From the NCBI GenBank assembly GCA_001552935.1, contig KQ959676.1:36323-100322 (forward strand): a stretch of 64,000 bases of DNA. Direction: 5' to 3'. The notes under the pieces are model-generated. The model saw only the letters and a program-made list of their open reading frames with translations, made no database searches and was not told where the DNA came from. The stretch's first letter is position 1; each line of letters opens with the position of its first letter. Of the stretch, positions 44,306 through 51,579 are shown one piece after another. Source of the DNA: Umbribacter vaginalis (GTDB lineage: Bacteria > Actinomycetota > Coriobacteriia > Coriobacteriales > Eggerthellaceae). The position numbers were made by a program, and so were the translations under genes.

Positions 44306-44500
44306 TTATTCGTCTGGATTATTGTTCATATGCTCTTCCATGTCTTTACGAATAAGTTCACGAATGTATTTTGCTTTGCTTTCCTGTTGACAAAGCCACT
44401 CATGAAGCTCTTTATCCTTTGGATAAAATGCTATCGTATAAGACTTAACGTTAAGCTTCTGATAGCGTGCGCTAGCGCGCCTTTGTGCTTCACTTGCCAT
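44306..44500 (-). CDS. Small ribbon-helix-helix-like protein of the mobile-element type
   Basis: 64 residues. It opens with basic residues (MASEAQRRASARYQKLN), then VKSYTIAFYPKDKELHEWLCQQESKAKYIRELIRKDMEEH. The strand followed by two helices, and the terminal KYIRELIRKDM, resemble Arc/CopG-like accessory proteins carried by integrative elements in Firmicutes and Actinobacteria. The ATG overlaps the stop of the tiny upstream membrane-peptide gene as TAATG, so the two are translated together. Function is unproved; DNA binding and autoregulation of the pair is the natural guess. Confidence 0.65.
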   Translation of the reverse strand: MASEAQRRASARYQKLNVKSYTIAFYPKDKELHEWLCQQESKAKYIRELIRKDMEEHMNNNPDE

Positions 44501-44598
44501 TATTTCTTCTTTCTCATGTTATCGATTGCTTGAACGATATAATGCGCTATAAGATAGCCAATAGCACTTGTGATAATCATACTTACTACTTGAACCAT
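44500..44598 (-). CDS. 32-residue membrane peptide coupled to the RHH-like gene
   Basis: ATG at 44598 with a strong AGGAGG 7 nt upstream. The peptide is a single hydrophobic helix (VVSMIITSAIGYLIAHYIV) followed by QAIDNMRKKK, a charged, lysine-rich C-terminus. Size, one membrane span and basic tail resemble type I toxin peptides, small holin-like peptides or regulatory membrane microproteins. Translation is coupled to the next gene by TAATG. Two more frames of the same style (44812-44928, 45025-45132) and one longer hybrid (44519-44803) lie just upstream, so it belongs to a local family. Confidence 0.6.
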   Translation of the reverse strand: MVQVVSMIITSAIGYLIAHYIVQAIDNMRKKK

Positions 44599-44803
44599 AA
44601 TGATACCTCCTATATACTTGGGGTAGATGCTGAGGAGCGAATTCCCTAACACCTTTGTTACTTTCGCGCTGCTTTGCTTTCTTGCCCTTAAGCTTAGGAG
44701 CTCCTTTTATGCCTAGATTTATCAGTTCAATAATTATTCCTGCTAAAACCGAACATAAAAGATTTTGGAGCAAGTCTATAAAAAGGAGCGAACTCCCCAG
44801 CAT
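44519..44803 (-). pseudogene. Run-on copy of a small lysine-tailed membrane peptide
   Basis: The first ~45 residues (hydrophobic LLCSVLAGIIIELINLGIK, then GAPKLKGKKAK) match the peptide of 44812-44928 almost residue for residue. In this copy the stop has gone out of frame, so the frame reads through into unrelated sequence overlapping the 32-residue peptide gene. I see no good ribosome site at its ATG. It is best read as one arm of a tandem duplication in decay. Confidence 0.5.
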
Positions 44804-44884
44804 CTTTGTTCTTACTGCTCCTTTGCTTTCTTGCGCTTAAGCTTAGGAGCTCCTTTTATGCCTCGCTTTATCAGTTCAATAATC
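44634..44884. repeat. ~100-bp tandem duplication
   Basis: Copy A 44634-44735 and copy B 44785-44884 share long near-identical blocks, for example gcttaggagctccttttatgcc and tttatcagttcaataat, with small indels between. Period is about 150 bp. Each copy encodes, on the minus strand, the C-terminal half of a small lysine-tailed membrane peptide. Confidence 0.85.
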
Positions 44885-44928
44885 AAGTATACGGTAATGA
44901 TTAATGAAGCATTGTTTGCTTGTGACAG
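44812..44928 (-). pseudogene. Start-less copy of a small lysine-tailed membrane peptide
   Basis: An open frame of 38 codons with a hydrophobic stretch (LIITVYLIIELIK) followed by RGIKGAPKLKRKKAKEQ and a stop. There is no ATG/GTG/TTG start with a ribosome site, and a stop codon sits directly before the frame. The sequence is paralogous to the start of the 44519-44803 frame. Confidence 0.5.
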
Positions 44929-45024
44929 TTAGGTAAAAGCACACCATCAAGAAAAACGTAGTGGCAGCCTTTCTTTTTTGGTATACTGGTGGCAAGGAGC
45001 TTAATAGCCCCTTGCCTTGCTCGC

Positions 45025-45132
45025 TTATTTTTTCTTCCTGCGAGCTAGGAACTTGTCAATCGCGGCTATTGCGTAATGGGTGCCGACCCCTGCGATAACC
45101 GCGATTACTATTTGCAGTTACGCTTCGTTCAT
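45025..45132 (-). pseudogene. Third paralogous membrane peptide, interrupted by TAA at codon 5
   Basis: From ATG 45132 the frame reads four codons, a TAA (45118-45120), then 30 codons encoding LQIVIAVIAGVGTHYAIAAI followed by DKFLARRKKK and a stop. Length, single helix and the D-x-[FM]-x...RKKK tail match the 32-residue peptide at 44500-44598. No clear ribosome site precedes the ATG, so both initiation and the early stop suggest decay. Confidence 0.5.
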
Positions 45133-45523
45133 GTAAGCTTTTTCGATACGGCAACTACATTGCAATACGCCAGTTAAAATCACGCGATAATGGTACACCG
45201 TTCGGCTGATATAAAACAACTAACCTATGTAATAACATGCATTATTGCAGGTCAAAAGCGCTGTAAACTGTGCAAAAATAGTACTAATTTCACGCCTGAT
45301 ATATTTCTGACATCAAACTTTGAACGATTAAAAAAACGGTGCTTGTGATCATGCGTTTTGTGCAAGCTTTCTGACAAAACCTGACATACCGCGATCAGGC
45401 ATTCTGACATATCAACAAATAACGCCTGATAAACGAATAGTAACGATTAGCGCATTTTTTAATATAAAGATAACAAAGGAAGAATAAAACACCTGTTCAG
45501 AAAGGCAATTAAAAAGGTGAAAA
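45133..45523. repeat. CTGACA/CCTGAT repeat array downstream of ssrA
   Basis: Between 45293 and 45430 short words recur: cgcctgat (45293, 45423), ttctgacat/ttctgacaa (45305, 45369, 45402), cctgacat (45380), and the inverted gatcaggc (45393). ATCAGGC (45394-45400) and GCCTGAT (45424-45430) form an inverted pair. No gene is seen in 45133-45523. The array lies about 95 bp beyond the 3' end of tmRNA, a usual integration point, and may be the remains of recombinase or plasmid-type binding sites. Confidence 0.55.
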
Positions 45524-45886
45524 TGGTGGAGGCGCGGAGAATCGAACTCCGGTCCATGCTAGGACATTGGTCAGGCTCTACAAGCTTAGTTAGTGCTTGA
45601 ATTTCAGAAGAGCTTTGTGCACTAACAAACAGATCTCTTCCTAAACGCTCAGTCTTTTGTTACAGCGCAGCGTTCACACTCTAACAGCATTCCCCTAACA
45701 TGACATCGCACGCAGCGCAGGGACAACACCACGATTGACGGCTGCTAATAAATTAAGCAGCAAGGGCATATTGCCCAGAGTAATTAGTTTTGCCAATTAA
45801 ATTTGACGGTACTCGGGTTTAACGTGGACGAGAGACCACGACCTGCTCCTCACCGCAAACCTACCATGTCGAAACCAGTCGCCCCC
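45524..45886 (-). ncRNA. ssrA: tmRNA (ssrA), one-piece
   Basis: A 363-nt transfer-messenger RNA that rescues stalled ribosomes. The 5' end GGGGGCGACTGGTTTCGACA is the classic tmRNA start. The 3' end pairs with it: GGGGGCG with CGCCTCC (one G:U), followed by an encoded ACCA. The T-arm GGAGTTCGATTCTCC is intact. The tag reading frame (45753-45794) encodes GKTNYSGQYALAA and stops at TAA. The gene is separated from smpB by only one small acidic-protein gene on the same strand, as expected for functional partners. A good promoter sits immediately upstream. Confidence 0.97.
45753..45794 (-). other. tmRNA proteolysis-tag reading frame
   Basis: 13 codons plus TAA, starting from the resume codon GGC at 45794-45792. 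The product is GKTNYSGQYALAA. The GKTN opening and ALAA end are the usual Gram-positive pattern, recognised by ClpXP. Confidence 0.9.
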
Positions 45887-45890
45887 ATAG

Positions 45891-45919
45891 GTTATAGGTT
45901 TTACCTTTTCAAAGTACAA
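45891..45919 (-). promoter_or_regulatory. ssrA promoter
   Basis: On the minus strand TTGTAC (45919-45914), 17 bp, TATAAC (45896-45891), with the mature 5' end of tmRNA 5 bp downstream of the -10 box. This fits a transcript that needs little or no 5' trimming. Confidence 0.7.
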
Positions 45920-45937
45920 ATAGTGTATTGAAGTACT

Positions 45938-46354
45938 CTACTTCAGCAAATTCTTAAAGTCAAGTAAGCCTTTTAAGTCGTCATATGCTTCTTTCAGCTC
46001 ACTGACGGTTTCTTTCCCGTCTTTAAGAACGCCGCGCAAATCTTGAGCGGTATCCTTTAGCTCTGCACGGGAAATAGTGCTATCGTTTGTGTCGCCAGTC
46101 GATTGACCTGCAGATTCGCTATGTGCGGCATCTCCGCTTGCAGCGTGTTGATCAATAACAGCTTCATGTGCCGCAGTTGTGGGAGCACTGCCTTCTTCAT
46201 AGAAATACTCAACTGTGTTACCATCAGCATCATATACAGCAACGCCAATTTCATTATCGTGTTCGTCAACTAAATAATAGGCAACGTCCTCAGGCGAAAA
46301 TTCAAGCTCAAAGAGCTCATCTTCTGCGGGGCTCGTTTGATCATCAAGCGTCAT
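45938..46354 (-). CDS. Acidic protein of unknown function between smpB and ssrA
   Basis: 138 residues. The N-terminal ~60 are very acidic and beta-rich (LFELEFSPEDVAYYLVDEHDNEIGVAVYDADGNTVEYFYEE). A Ser/Ala/His-rich linker follows, then an amphipathic C-terminal helix (AELKDTAQDLRGVLKDGKETVSELKEAYDDLKGLLDFKNLLK). No membrane segment or catalytic motif. It could be a small soluble scaffold. It shares the strand of smpB and ssrA, but the ssrA promoter is internal to the spacing. I do not recognise a family. Confidence 0.65.
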   Translation of the reverse strand: MTLDDQTSPAEDELFELEFSPEDVAYYLVDEHDNEIGVAVYDADGNTVEYFYEEGSAPTTAAHEAVIDQHAASGDAAHSESAGQSTGDTNDSTISRAELKDTAQDLRGVLKDGKETVSELKEAYDDLKGLLDFKNLLK

Positions 46355-46364
46355 AGTTACCTCG

Positions 46365-46398
46365 TTTCACCACGTGCATTATTTCACCACGTGCATTA
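46365..46398. repeat. Perfect 17-bp tandem duplication at the smpB stop
   Basis: tttcaccacgtgcatta occurs at 46365-46381 and again at 46382-46398. The second copy contains the smpB stop codon (minus-strand TAA at 46398-46396), so the duplication extends just past the end of the gene. Confidence 0.9.
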
Positions 46399-46863
46399 CC
46401 TGCTGCGTGCTTTCAGTGCACGCTCAATTTCGCGCTGAGCATCACGTGCTGCCATAGCTGCACGCTTATCATAAAGCTTTTTCCCTCGACAAACAGCAAG
46501 TTCAAGCTTCACTAATGCATTATGCTTAAAATACAACTTTACTGGAACAAGCGCCATACCTTTCTCGCGCGTTTTTTCTTCGAGAATACGAATTTCACGC
46601 TTATGCAGCAACAAACGGCGACGCCTATCGGGATCAACGTTATTCAAATTGCCATTTTTATACGGCGGAATATGAACGTTGTTCAACCACACTTGCCCGC
46701 CACGCACCAATGCAAAGCAGTCAGTAAGCTGACAATTATTGTCACGAAGCGAGCGTACTTCTGTACCCGTAAGCTCAACGCCAGCTTCGTAGGTTTCAAG
46801 AATTTCGTAATCGTGAAATGCACGTCTATTGCGTGCAATAAGTTTTTCCGTTGTCTGCTTCAT
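46396..46863 (-). CDS. smpB: SsrA-binding protein SmpB
   Basis: About 155 residues. Binds tmRNA and mimics the tRNA anticodon arm during ribosome rescue. RNRRAFHDYEILETYEAGVELTGTEVRSLRDNNCQLTDCFALVRGGQVWLNNVHIPPY, KREIRILEEKTREKGMALVPVKLYFKHNALVKLELAVCRGKKLYDKR and a basic C-terminal helix ending RALKARSR match the family throughout. I use ATG 46863; a TTG nine bases earlier is possible. It begins 2 bp after the stop of the small upstream gene and is followed by the acidic-protein gene and ssrA. Confidence 0.97.
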   Translation of the reverse strand: MKQTTEKLIARNRRAFHDYEILETYEAGVELTGTEVRSLRDNNCQLTDCFALVRGGQVWLNNVHIPPYKNGNLNNVDPDRRRRLLLHKREIRILEEKTREKGMALVPVKLYFKHNALVKLELAVCRGKKLYDKRAAMAARDAQREIERALKARSR

Positions 46864-46865
46864 GC

Positions 46866-47141
46866 TTACCAATACTCTTTTCTTGCTTTGCGCTTTTTCT
46901 TCTTTTTAGGGCGAAAATCAAGCTCTAACTGCCCAGCTAAACATTCATTTTTAGGCGCAATACGAGAAATCGAATCGATGTTCCACGCAACAGCGCGCTT
47001 TCCAAACAGCTCAAGCATTGCCATACGCGCATCAGCCTTATTGTCACGCGAAGACAAGCGTGCCTCACTATCAAACTCAAACGTCCCAATTTCACGTTCA
47101 TCGGAACTCACAGGCGCAGTATAATGCGCTAAAAATCGCAT
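46866..47141 (-). CDS. Small conserved-looking protein between ctpA and smpB
   Basis: 91 residues with no membrane segment. The middle is helical (ARMAMLELFGKRAVAWNIDSI) and the C-terminus is strongly basic (RPKKKKKRKARKEYW), which suggests contact with RNA or another nucleic acid. It ends 2 bp before smpB, so co-translation with SmpB is likely. I do not recognise a family. It could be a lineage-specific partner of the ribosome-rescue genes, but that is only location. Confidence 0.6.
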   Translation of the reverse strand: MRFLAHYTAPVSSDEREIGTFEFDSEARLSSRDNKADARMAMLELFGKRAVAWNIDSISRIAPKNECLAGQLELDFRPKKKKKRKARKEYW

Positions 47142-47346
47142 AGTATCACCTTAGGGTACATCTTAGTCCGCTACGTTCTGGTTTGCCACATCTCGGTACG
47201 CACGGTAGCATTTCCCTACACAACGCTCTTGCACGTGCGGGGCAATGCCGCACAACTACCTTCACGCTCCTGTGTAACACGGATGTTTCCACACATGATG
47301 TTGATTGATATGCTCGCATAGTGGCTGAATACGTTCTTTGCAACAC

Positions 47347-48633
47347 TTACTTGCTTTGCGTACGATAATGAGCTGTTTCAAGTGCATAATTTTTTTGAAA
47401 GTCTTCGCTACCATTGTTGTCAACCGCTACATCAGGAGAAACACCACGGCCATCTATTTCACGACCCTTAGGCGTTAAATACACTGCTACCGTATAACGC
47501 AGCGCACCACCAAAAGATAACTCACGTGTTATCTGTACAGATCCTTTCCCCATACTTGTTTGACCAACAATAATGCAACGTTTGCTTTCCTGCAAGGACG
47601 ACGCAATAACTTCTGCGGCGCTCGCTGTGTTTTTGTTCACAATAATAGTAAGTGGTGCATCGCTTAACGCAGCTCCTGTTGCCGATTTCGCATTCGTAGA
47701 AAAGCGTGTTTTTATCTGCAACGCAGCAGCATCTTTAGAAAATGCACCAATAATATCAAGTGCTTGCGACAAATATCCCCCAGGATTGTTGCGTAAATCA
47801 AGCACAAAAGCGCTAGCGCCTTGTTCTTTTAATTCGCTTATAGCACTGCGCACAAGTGATGATGATGTAGCGGTAAGTTGTGTTAATGCTATATAGCCCG
47901 TGTCGTTATGTAATTCAGTACGCACATTAGGACTTTGCTGCTTTTTGCAAACAAGCGTAGTGGTAAATTCATGACCTTCGTTTTTACCTTGAGCATCAGG
48001 ACGCAGCCACGTTATTACGATCGATGTTCCTTCATCGCGATTAAGTGCCGCAATAACTTCAGCGCGCGACCATTTTTGGGAACGATCACCATCAAGCGCA
48101 ACAACCACATCGCCAACGCGCACATCATTCAGCTGAGCAGGAGAATTCTCAAAAACATCAACGGCATACGCTTTGCCATTTTTTTCAGCAAACAACACAC
48201 CGATGCCTGAAAATGCTTGGGTTTCTGAATTAAGCAGCGCCCGATAGCGCTCGGCCGTATAGTAGCGTAAATTAGGGTCTTTAGCAGCACTCGCAAAGCC
48301 GTCGAGCAGCTTTGTTGTTGCATCATCAATATCGTACGAATCGAGACTTTCGTTAGCAAGTACTGTTTCAACTTCAGAAAGTCTACTTGCCACTAACGAA
48401 CGCTTGTCGCTTTGTAGTTGTGAATTTGCAGCTTTTGAGGCGCTCACACCCGTAACGCTTGCTGGAAAGCCCAAATGCTGCAACAAATCAACATTGCCGC
48501 GCAAGGTAAACCCCAGCACGAACAAACCAATTGCAACAAGAAACATTACAGCGATGCCCACCACGCGCAAATTCCAATAATGTTGGCGGCGCGTACTTAC
48601 CATCTTTCGTATGATCTGCTTATTATGCTGCAC
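47347..48633 (-). CDS. ctpA: C-terminal processing peptidase (S41, CtpA-like)
   Basis: 428 residues. One N-terminal membrane helix (VVGIAVMFLVAIGLFVLGFTL), then a helical domain with LDGFASAAKDPNLRYYTAERY, a PDZ domain (FSGIGVLFAEKNGKAYAVDVFENSPAQLNDVRVGDVVVALDG), and the S41 protease domain: VLDLRNNPGGYLSQALDI, NKNTASAAEVIASSLQ with the catalytic Ser, TSMGKGSVQ with the catalytic Lys. Extracytoplasmic processing protease. It lies 14 bp after ftsX; ftsEX-ctpA is a common order and links it to cell-wall remodelling. Confidence 0.94.
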   Translation of the reverse strand: MQHNKQIIRKMVSTRRQHYWNLRVVGIAVMFLVAIGLFVLGFTLRGNVDLLQHLGFPASVTGVSASKAANSQLQSDKRSLVASRLSEVETVLANESLDSYDIDDATTKLLDGFASAAKDPNLRYYTAERYRALLNSETQAFSGIGVLFAEKNGKAYAVDVFENSPAQLNDVRVGDVVVALDGDRSQKWSRAEVIAALNRDEGTSIVITWLRPDAQGKNEGHEFTTTLVCKKQQSPNVRTELHNDTGYIALTQLTATSSSLVRSAISELKEQGASAFVLDLRNNPGGYLSQALDIIGAFSKDAAALQIKTRFSTNAKSATGAALSDAPLTIIVNKNTASAAEVIASSLQESKRCIIVGQTSMGKGSVQITRELSFGGALRYTVAVYLTPKGREIDGRGVSPDVAVDNNGSEDFQKNYALETAHYRTQSK

Positions 48634-48647
48634 GAACTACCCTATCA

Positions 48648-49559
48648 CTATACCTTCAAATAGCGGCGCATAGCAAAGCTCGAGCCAATAAGACCGATAA
48701 TTAAGCCTGCAAGCACGAGCACGACGTACACCATGGCATACACACTCATGGAAACATCTAATGCTAAAAATGCAAGCGCCGATTGAATACCTGGCATAAC
48801 CGTGCGGCGCATAATTTCAAGGATTACCACCGCAAGCAGCGAGCCAATAAGCGCATGCAAGGCACCTTCCATCAAAAACGGCCCTCGAATAAAACCATTC
48901 GAAGCACCCACCAAGCGCATGATGGAAATTTCCTTACGGCGCGCCAAAATAGCCAAACGGATAGTGTTATTTATGAAGATAAGCGCAATAAAGATAAGCA
49001 GCGCTACCAACGCTACGCCAATATAGCGAATGTATGACGTAACAGAAAATAAGCGCTCTACTGTTTTTTGACCATAATTAATAGATGCAGACGGATTAGC
49101 TGGTTCATCACAAATGTTCTTAAAGGTATCGTCAGCAGCTAAACGTTGTGCAATCGTTTCAACAAGTTTTGGATCGGACAAAGAAATAGTAATTGATGCG
49201 GGAAGCGGGTTTGAATCGCCCAGCTGATTAGCAATATCAGAATTGGCATTCATCTCACGAAACTTCTCAAGTGCGCCTTCTTTAGAAATGTAATCAACGT
49301 GCGCTACACCGCTTTGAGACGCAAGAGAGCTTTTGAGCTTTTGAATATCGTGCTGTGAAGCATTATCGCCCAAATACGCAGTTATCGAAACTTCACTTTC
49401 GACTGACCGTACTACCCGGTCAATCATCGCACCACCTACCAAAAACACGCCAATTATCAGCAATGATAAGAAGATAGTAACGATAGAGCCAAGTGCTGTT
49501 GACAAATTACGCGAAAAACCTCGCAGTGATTCTTTGAAAAAATAAAAGAAACTAGACAT
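48648..49559 (-). CDS. ftsX: Cell-division ABC-type protein FtsX
   Basis: 303 residues, four membrane helices: after [42 protein letters not shown] comes the extracellular loop domain ([19 protein letters not shown]...), then helices with the FtsX signature [44 protein letters not shown]. It transmits FtsE ATPase activity to cell-wall hydrolases outside the membrane. The ATG at 49559 overlaps the ftsE stop (ATGTCTAG); an earlier ATG at 49568 closer to the GGAG is possible. Confidence 0.95.
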   Translation of the reverse strand: MSSFFYFFKESLRGFSRNLSTALGSIVTIFLSLLIIGVFLVGGAMIDRVVRSVESEVSITAYLGDNASQHDIQKLKSSLASQSGVAHVDYISKEGALEKFREMNANSDIANQLGDSNPLPASITISLSDPKLVETIAQRLAADDTFKNICDEPANPSASINYGQKTVERLFSVTSYIRYIGVALVALLIFIALIFINNTIRLAILARRKEISIMRLVGASNGFIRGPFLMEGALHALIGSLLAVVILEIMRRTVMPGIQSALAFLALDVSMSVYAMVYVVLVLAGLIIGLIGSSFAMRRYLKV

Positions 49560-50388
49560 TAAAACCATACACTCCTCTGTCTTGATCGCGCGTGAGGTGA
49601 CCACGATCGAGTGCGATTACGCGGCGGCGCATATTGTCGACCATTTCGCGGTCGTGCGTTGCTACTAACACTGTTGTACCTGTTCTATTGATGCGTTCAA
49701 GCAAATCCATAATGCCACGAGATGTTTGTGGATCTAAATTACCAGTTGGCTCATCGCAAATAAGCAAGGGAGGACGGTTAACAATGGCACGAGCAATCGA
49801 CACGCGCTGCTGTTCTCCACCTGAAAGCTGATCGGGCATTTTGCGAAGTTTTTCCTGCAAACCAACCAAGCGCAGCACTTCAGGTACCTGTGTTTTGATA
49901 ACATGTTTACTTTTGCCAATTACTTCAAGTGCAAATGCGACATTTTCAAACACTGTTTTATTTGGCAGAAGCTTAAAATCTTGAAATACGCAGCCAATGT
50001 TACGGCGCAAATAAGGCACACGCCAATTACGCATCGTTCCAAGATCTTCATCGGCAATAATAATGGAACCTTTGGTAGGTTTAATTTCTCGAATAAGCGA
50101 GCGAATCATGGTTGTTTTACCCGACCCTGAATGCCCTACTAAAAATACAAATTCCCCAGCATATATCTGAAGCGACACATCGTCAAGCGCTGGCTTATTG
50201 GGTTGAGCGGCATAAATTTTTGTAACATGATTAAATGTTATGACGGGTGTTCCTGTTTGTTCGGGAATATCTTCAACGCCCAAAACGGGCAACGACTGCG
50301 ATAAATGAGCCGTTTTTTGGCGTGCAGCACTACCCGCATGGCGAGCGCTCGCATGCCTTGTATGTTCCTGATTTGAAATGCCTGCCAA
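49552..50388 (-). CDS. ftsE: Cell-division ATP-binding protein FtsE with N-terminal extension
   Basis: [25 protein letters not shown], Walker [48 protein letters not shown], signature [15 protein letters not shown], Walker [20 protein letters not shown], and [26 protein letters not shown] are complete. The ATPase core is preceded by ~45 Ser/His/Ala-rich residues not usual in FtsE. Start uncertain: I favour TTG 50388 with CGGAG at 6 nt; the frame extends to an ATG at 50454 with no ribosome site. First gene of ftsE-ftsX-ctpA. Confidence 0.93.
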   Translation of the reverse strand: MAGISNQEHTRHASARHAGSAARQKTAHLSQSLPVLGVEDIPEQTGTPVITFNHVTKIYAAQPNKPALDDVSLQIYAGEFVFLVGHSGSGKTTMIRSLIREIKPTKGSIIIADEDLGTMRNWRVPYLRRNIGCVFQDFKLLPNKTVFENVAFALEVIGKSKHVIKTQVPEVLRLVGLQEKLRKMPDQLSGGEQQRVSIARAIVNRPPLLICDEPTGNLDPQTSRGIMDLLERINRTGTTVLVATHDREMVDNMRRRVIALDRGHLTRDQDRGVYGFNV

Positions 50389-50592
50389 GAGAATACTCCG
50401 TTCTTCTTGATACTTTACGTGCCACCTTTGTAGCACCAATTGCGAAATCCGCAACTACAACGCTGCTGCAAGGCATTACAGCTCGTTTAATTATACCTTA
50501 TATTGAAAAAAACAGCACTGCAAGTAGCTATGCAGTGCGTCTAACATGCATTCATCGTGCGCTCAAAGCAACAACACCCACGATGTGCGTTT

Positions 50593-51570
50593 TTATGATT
50601 TGGTAGCAAGTCCATCCTGTACAGCAGCAACAATAGCGGCTGCATCAAGCTTGAAATAAGAAAGCAACTCGCTAAACTCGCCCGATTTTCCAAAATGGTC
50701 ATGCATACCAACACCGCGCATAAGCGTAGGACAACGCGCTGATAGGCACTCAGAAACCGCACTATATAAGCCTCCTATCAGGCTGTGTTCTTCTGCACAT
50801 ACCACAAAACGCGTTTTGCGCGCCGAAGCTTCAATGGTATCGCCATCAAGTGGCTTTATGGAAAAAGCATCGATTACTTCTGCGGAAATACCGTCGCGCT
50901 CCAGCATATCAGCCGCTTTCAGCGCTTCGTTTACTTCTACTCCACACGCAACAATCGTCACGTCGCTGCCTTCCCGAACCACATACGCCTTACCAAGTTC
51001 AAATGCCATATGCTCATCATAGACAGCATTAACACTTGCACGTCCCATACGAACATACATCGGCCCTGGTGTAGCAGCGGCAATACGCAATGCTTGAACC
51101 GCAGCATTATAATCAGCAGGAACTAACACTTTCATGTTGGGCAAACCACGCATCAACGAAATATCTTCAAGCATCTGATGACTTCCGCCATCAGGCCCAA
51201 CTGAAATACCTGCGTGCGTTGGACACACTTTAACATTAAGGTTGCTATAACAAACCGTATTGCGAATTTGATCGTAAGCGCGCCCGGTGCCAAACACAGC
51301 AAACGAACCTGTGTAAGCAATTTTGCCAGTAAGTGAAAGACCTGCGGCAACGTCAATCATGTTTTGTTCTGCAATGCCCGTATTAAACAAACGACGCGCA
51401 TACTCATCGCAGCGCGCTGCAAACTTTGCTGTGGTTGTTGAGCCGCTCAAATCGGCATCAACGGCAACAACATCTACGCCTTCATCGGCAAGAGCCGCTA
51501 ACGTTACACCAAATGCCGCACGTGTTGCTTTTTTTTCTTCACATTGAGCCTTGTTGGCACGTAGTATCAT
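50593..51570 (-). CDS. Transketolase, C-terminal subunit
   Basis: 325 residues forming the pyrimidine-binding and C-terminal transketolase domains: VVAVDADLSGSTTTAKFA, RLFNTGIAEQNMIDVAAGLSLTGKIAYTGSFAVFG, VCPTHAGISVGPDGGSHQMLEDISLMRGLPNMKVLVPADYNAAVQAL. The catalytic Glu is in IAEQNM. The last ~120 residues (GSDVTIVACGVEVNEALKAADMLERDGISAEVIDAFSIKPLDGDTI) are the transketolase C domain. It begins 9 bp after the N-terminal subunit gene. Two-piece transketolases are typical of many anaerobes and archaea. Confidence 0.94.
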   Translation of the reverse strand: MILRANKAQCEEKKATRAAFGVTLAALADEGVDVVAVDADLSGSTTTAKFAARCDEYARRLFNTGIAEQNMIDVAAGLSLTGKIAYTGSFAVFGTGRAYDQIRNTVCYSNLNVKVCPTHAGISVGPDGGSHQMLEDISLMRGLPNMKVLVPADYNAAVQALRIAAATPGPMYVRMGRASVNAVYDEHMAFELGKAYVVREGSDVTIVACGVEVNEALKAADMLERDGISAEVIDAFSIKPLDGDTIEASARKTRFVVCAEEHSLIGGLYSAVSECLSARCPTLMRGVGMHDHFGKSGEFSELLSYFKLDAAAIVAAVQDGLATKS

Positions 51571-51579
51571 AATGTCTCC

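Noticed and set aside
44294-44533. Plus-strand frame of 79 residues with hydrophobic content over the RHH gene
   Set aside because: It runs antisense to the RHH-like gene and the 32-residue peptide gene, both with better ribosome sites; its start has no site.
45524-45886. A tRNA-like 3' end that could be taken for a tRNA gene
   Set aside because: It is the acceptor end of tmRNA; the 5' partner is 350 nt away.
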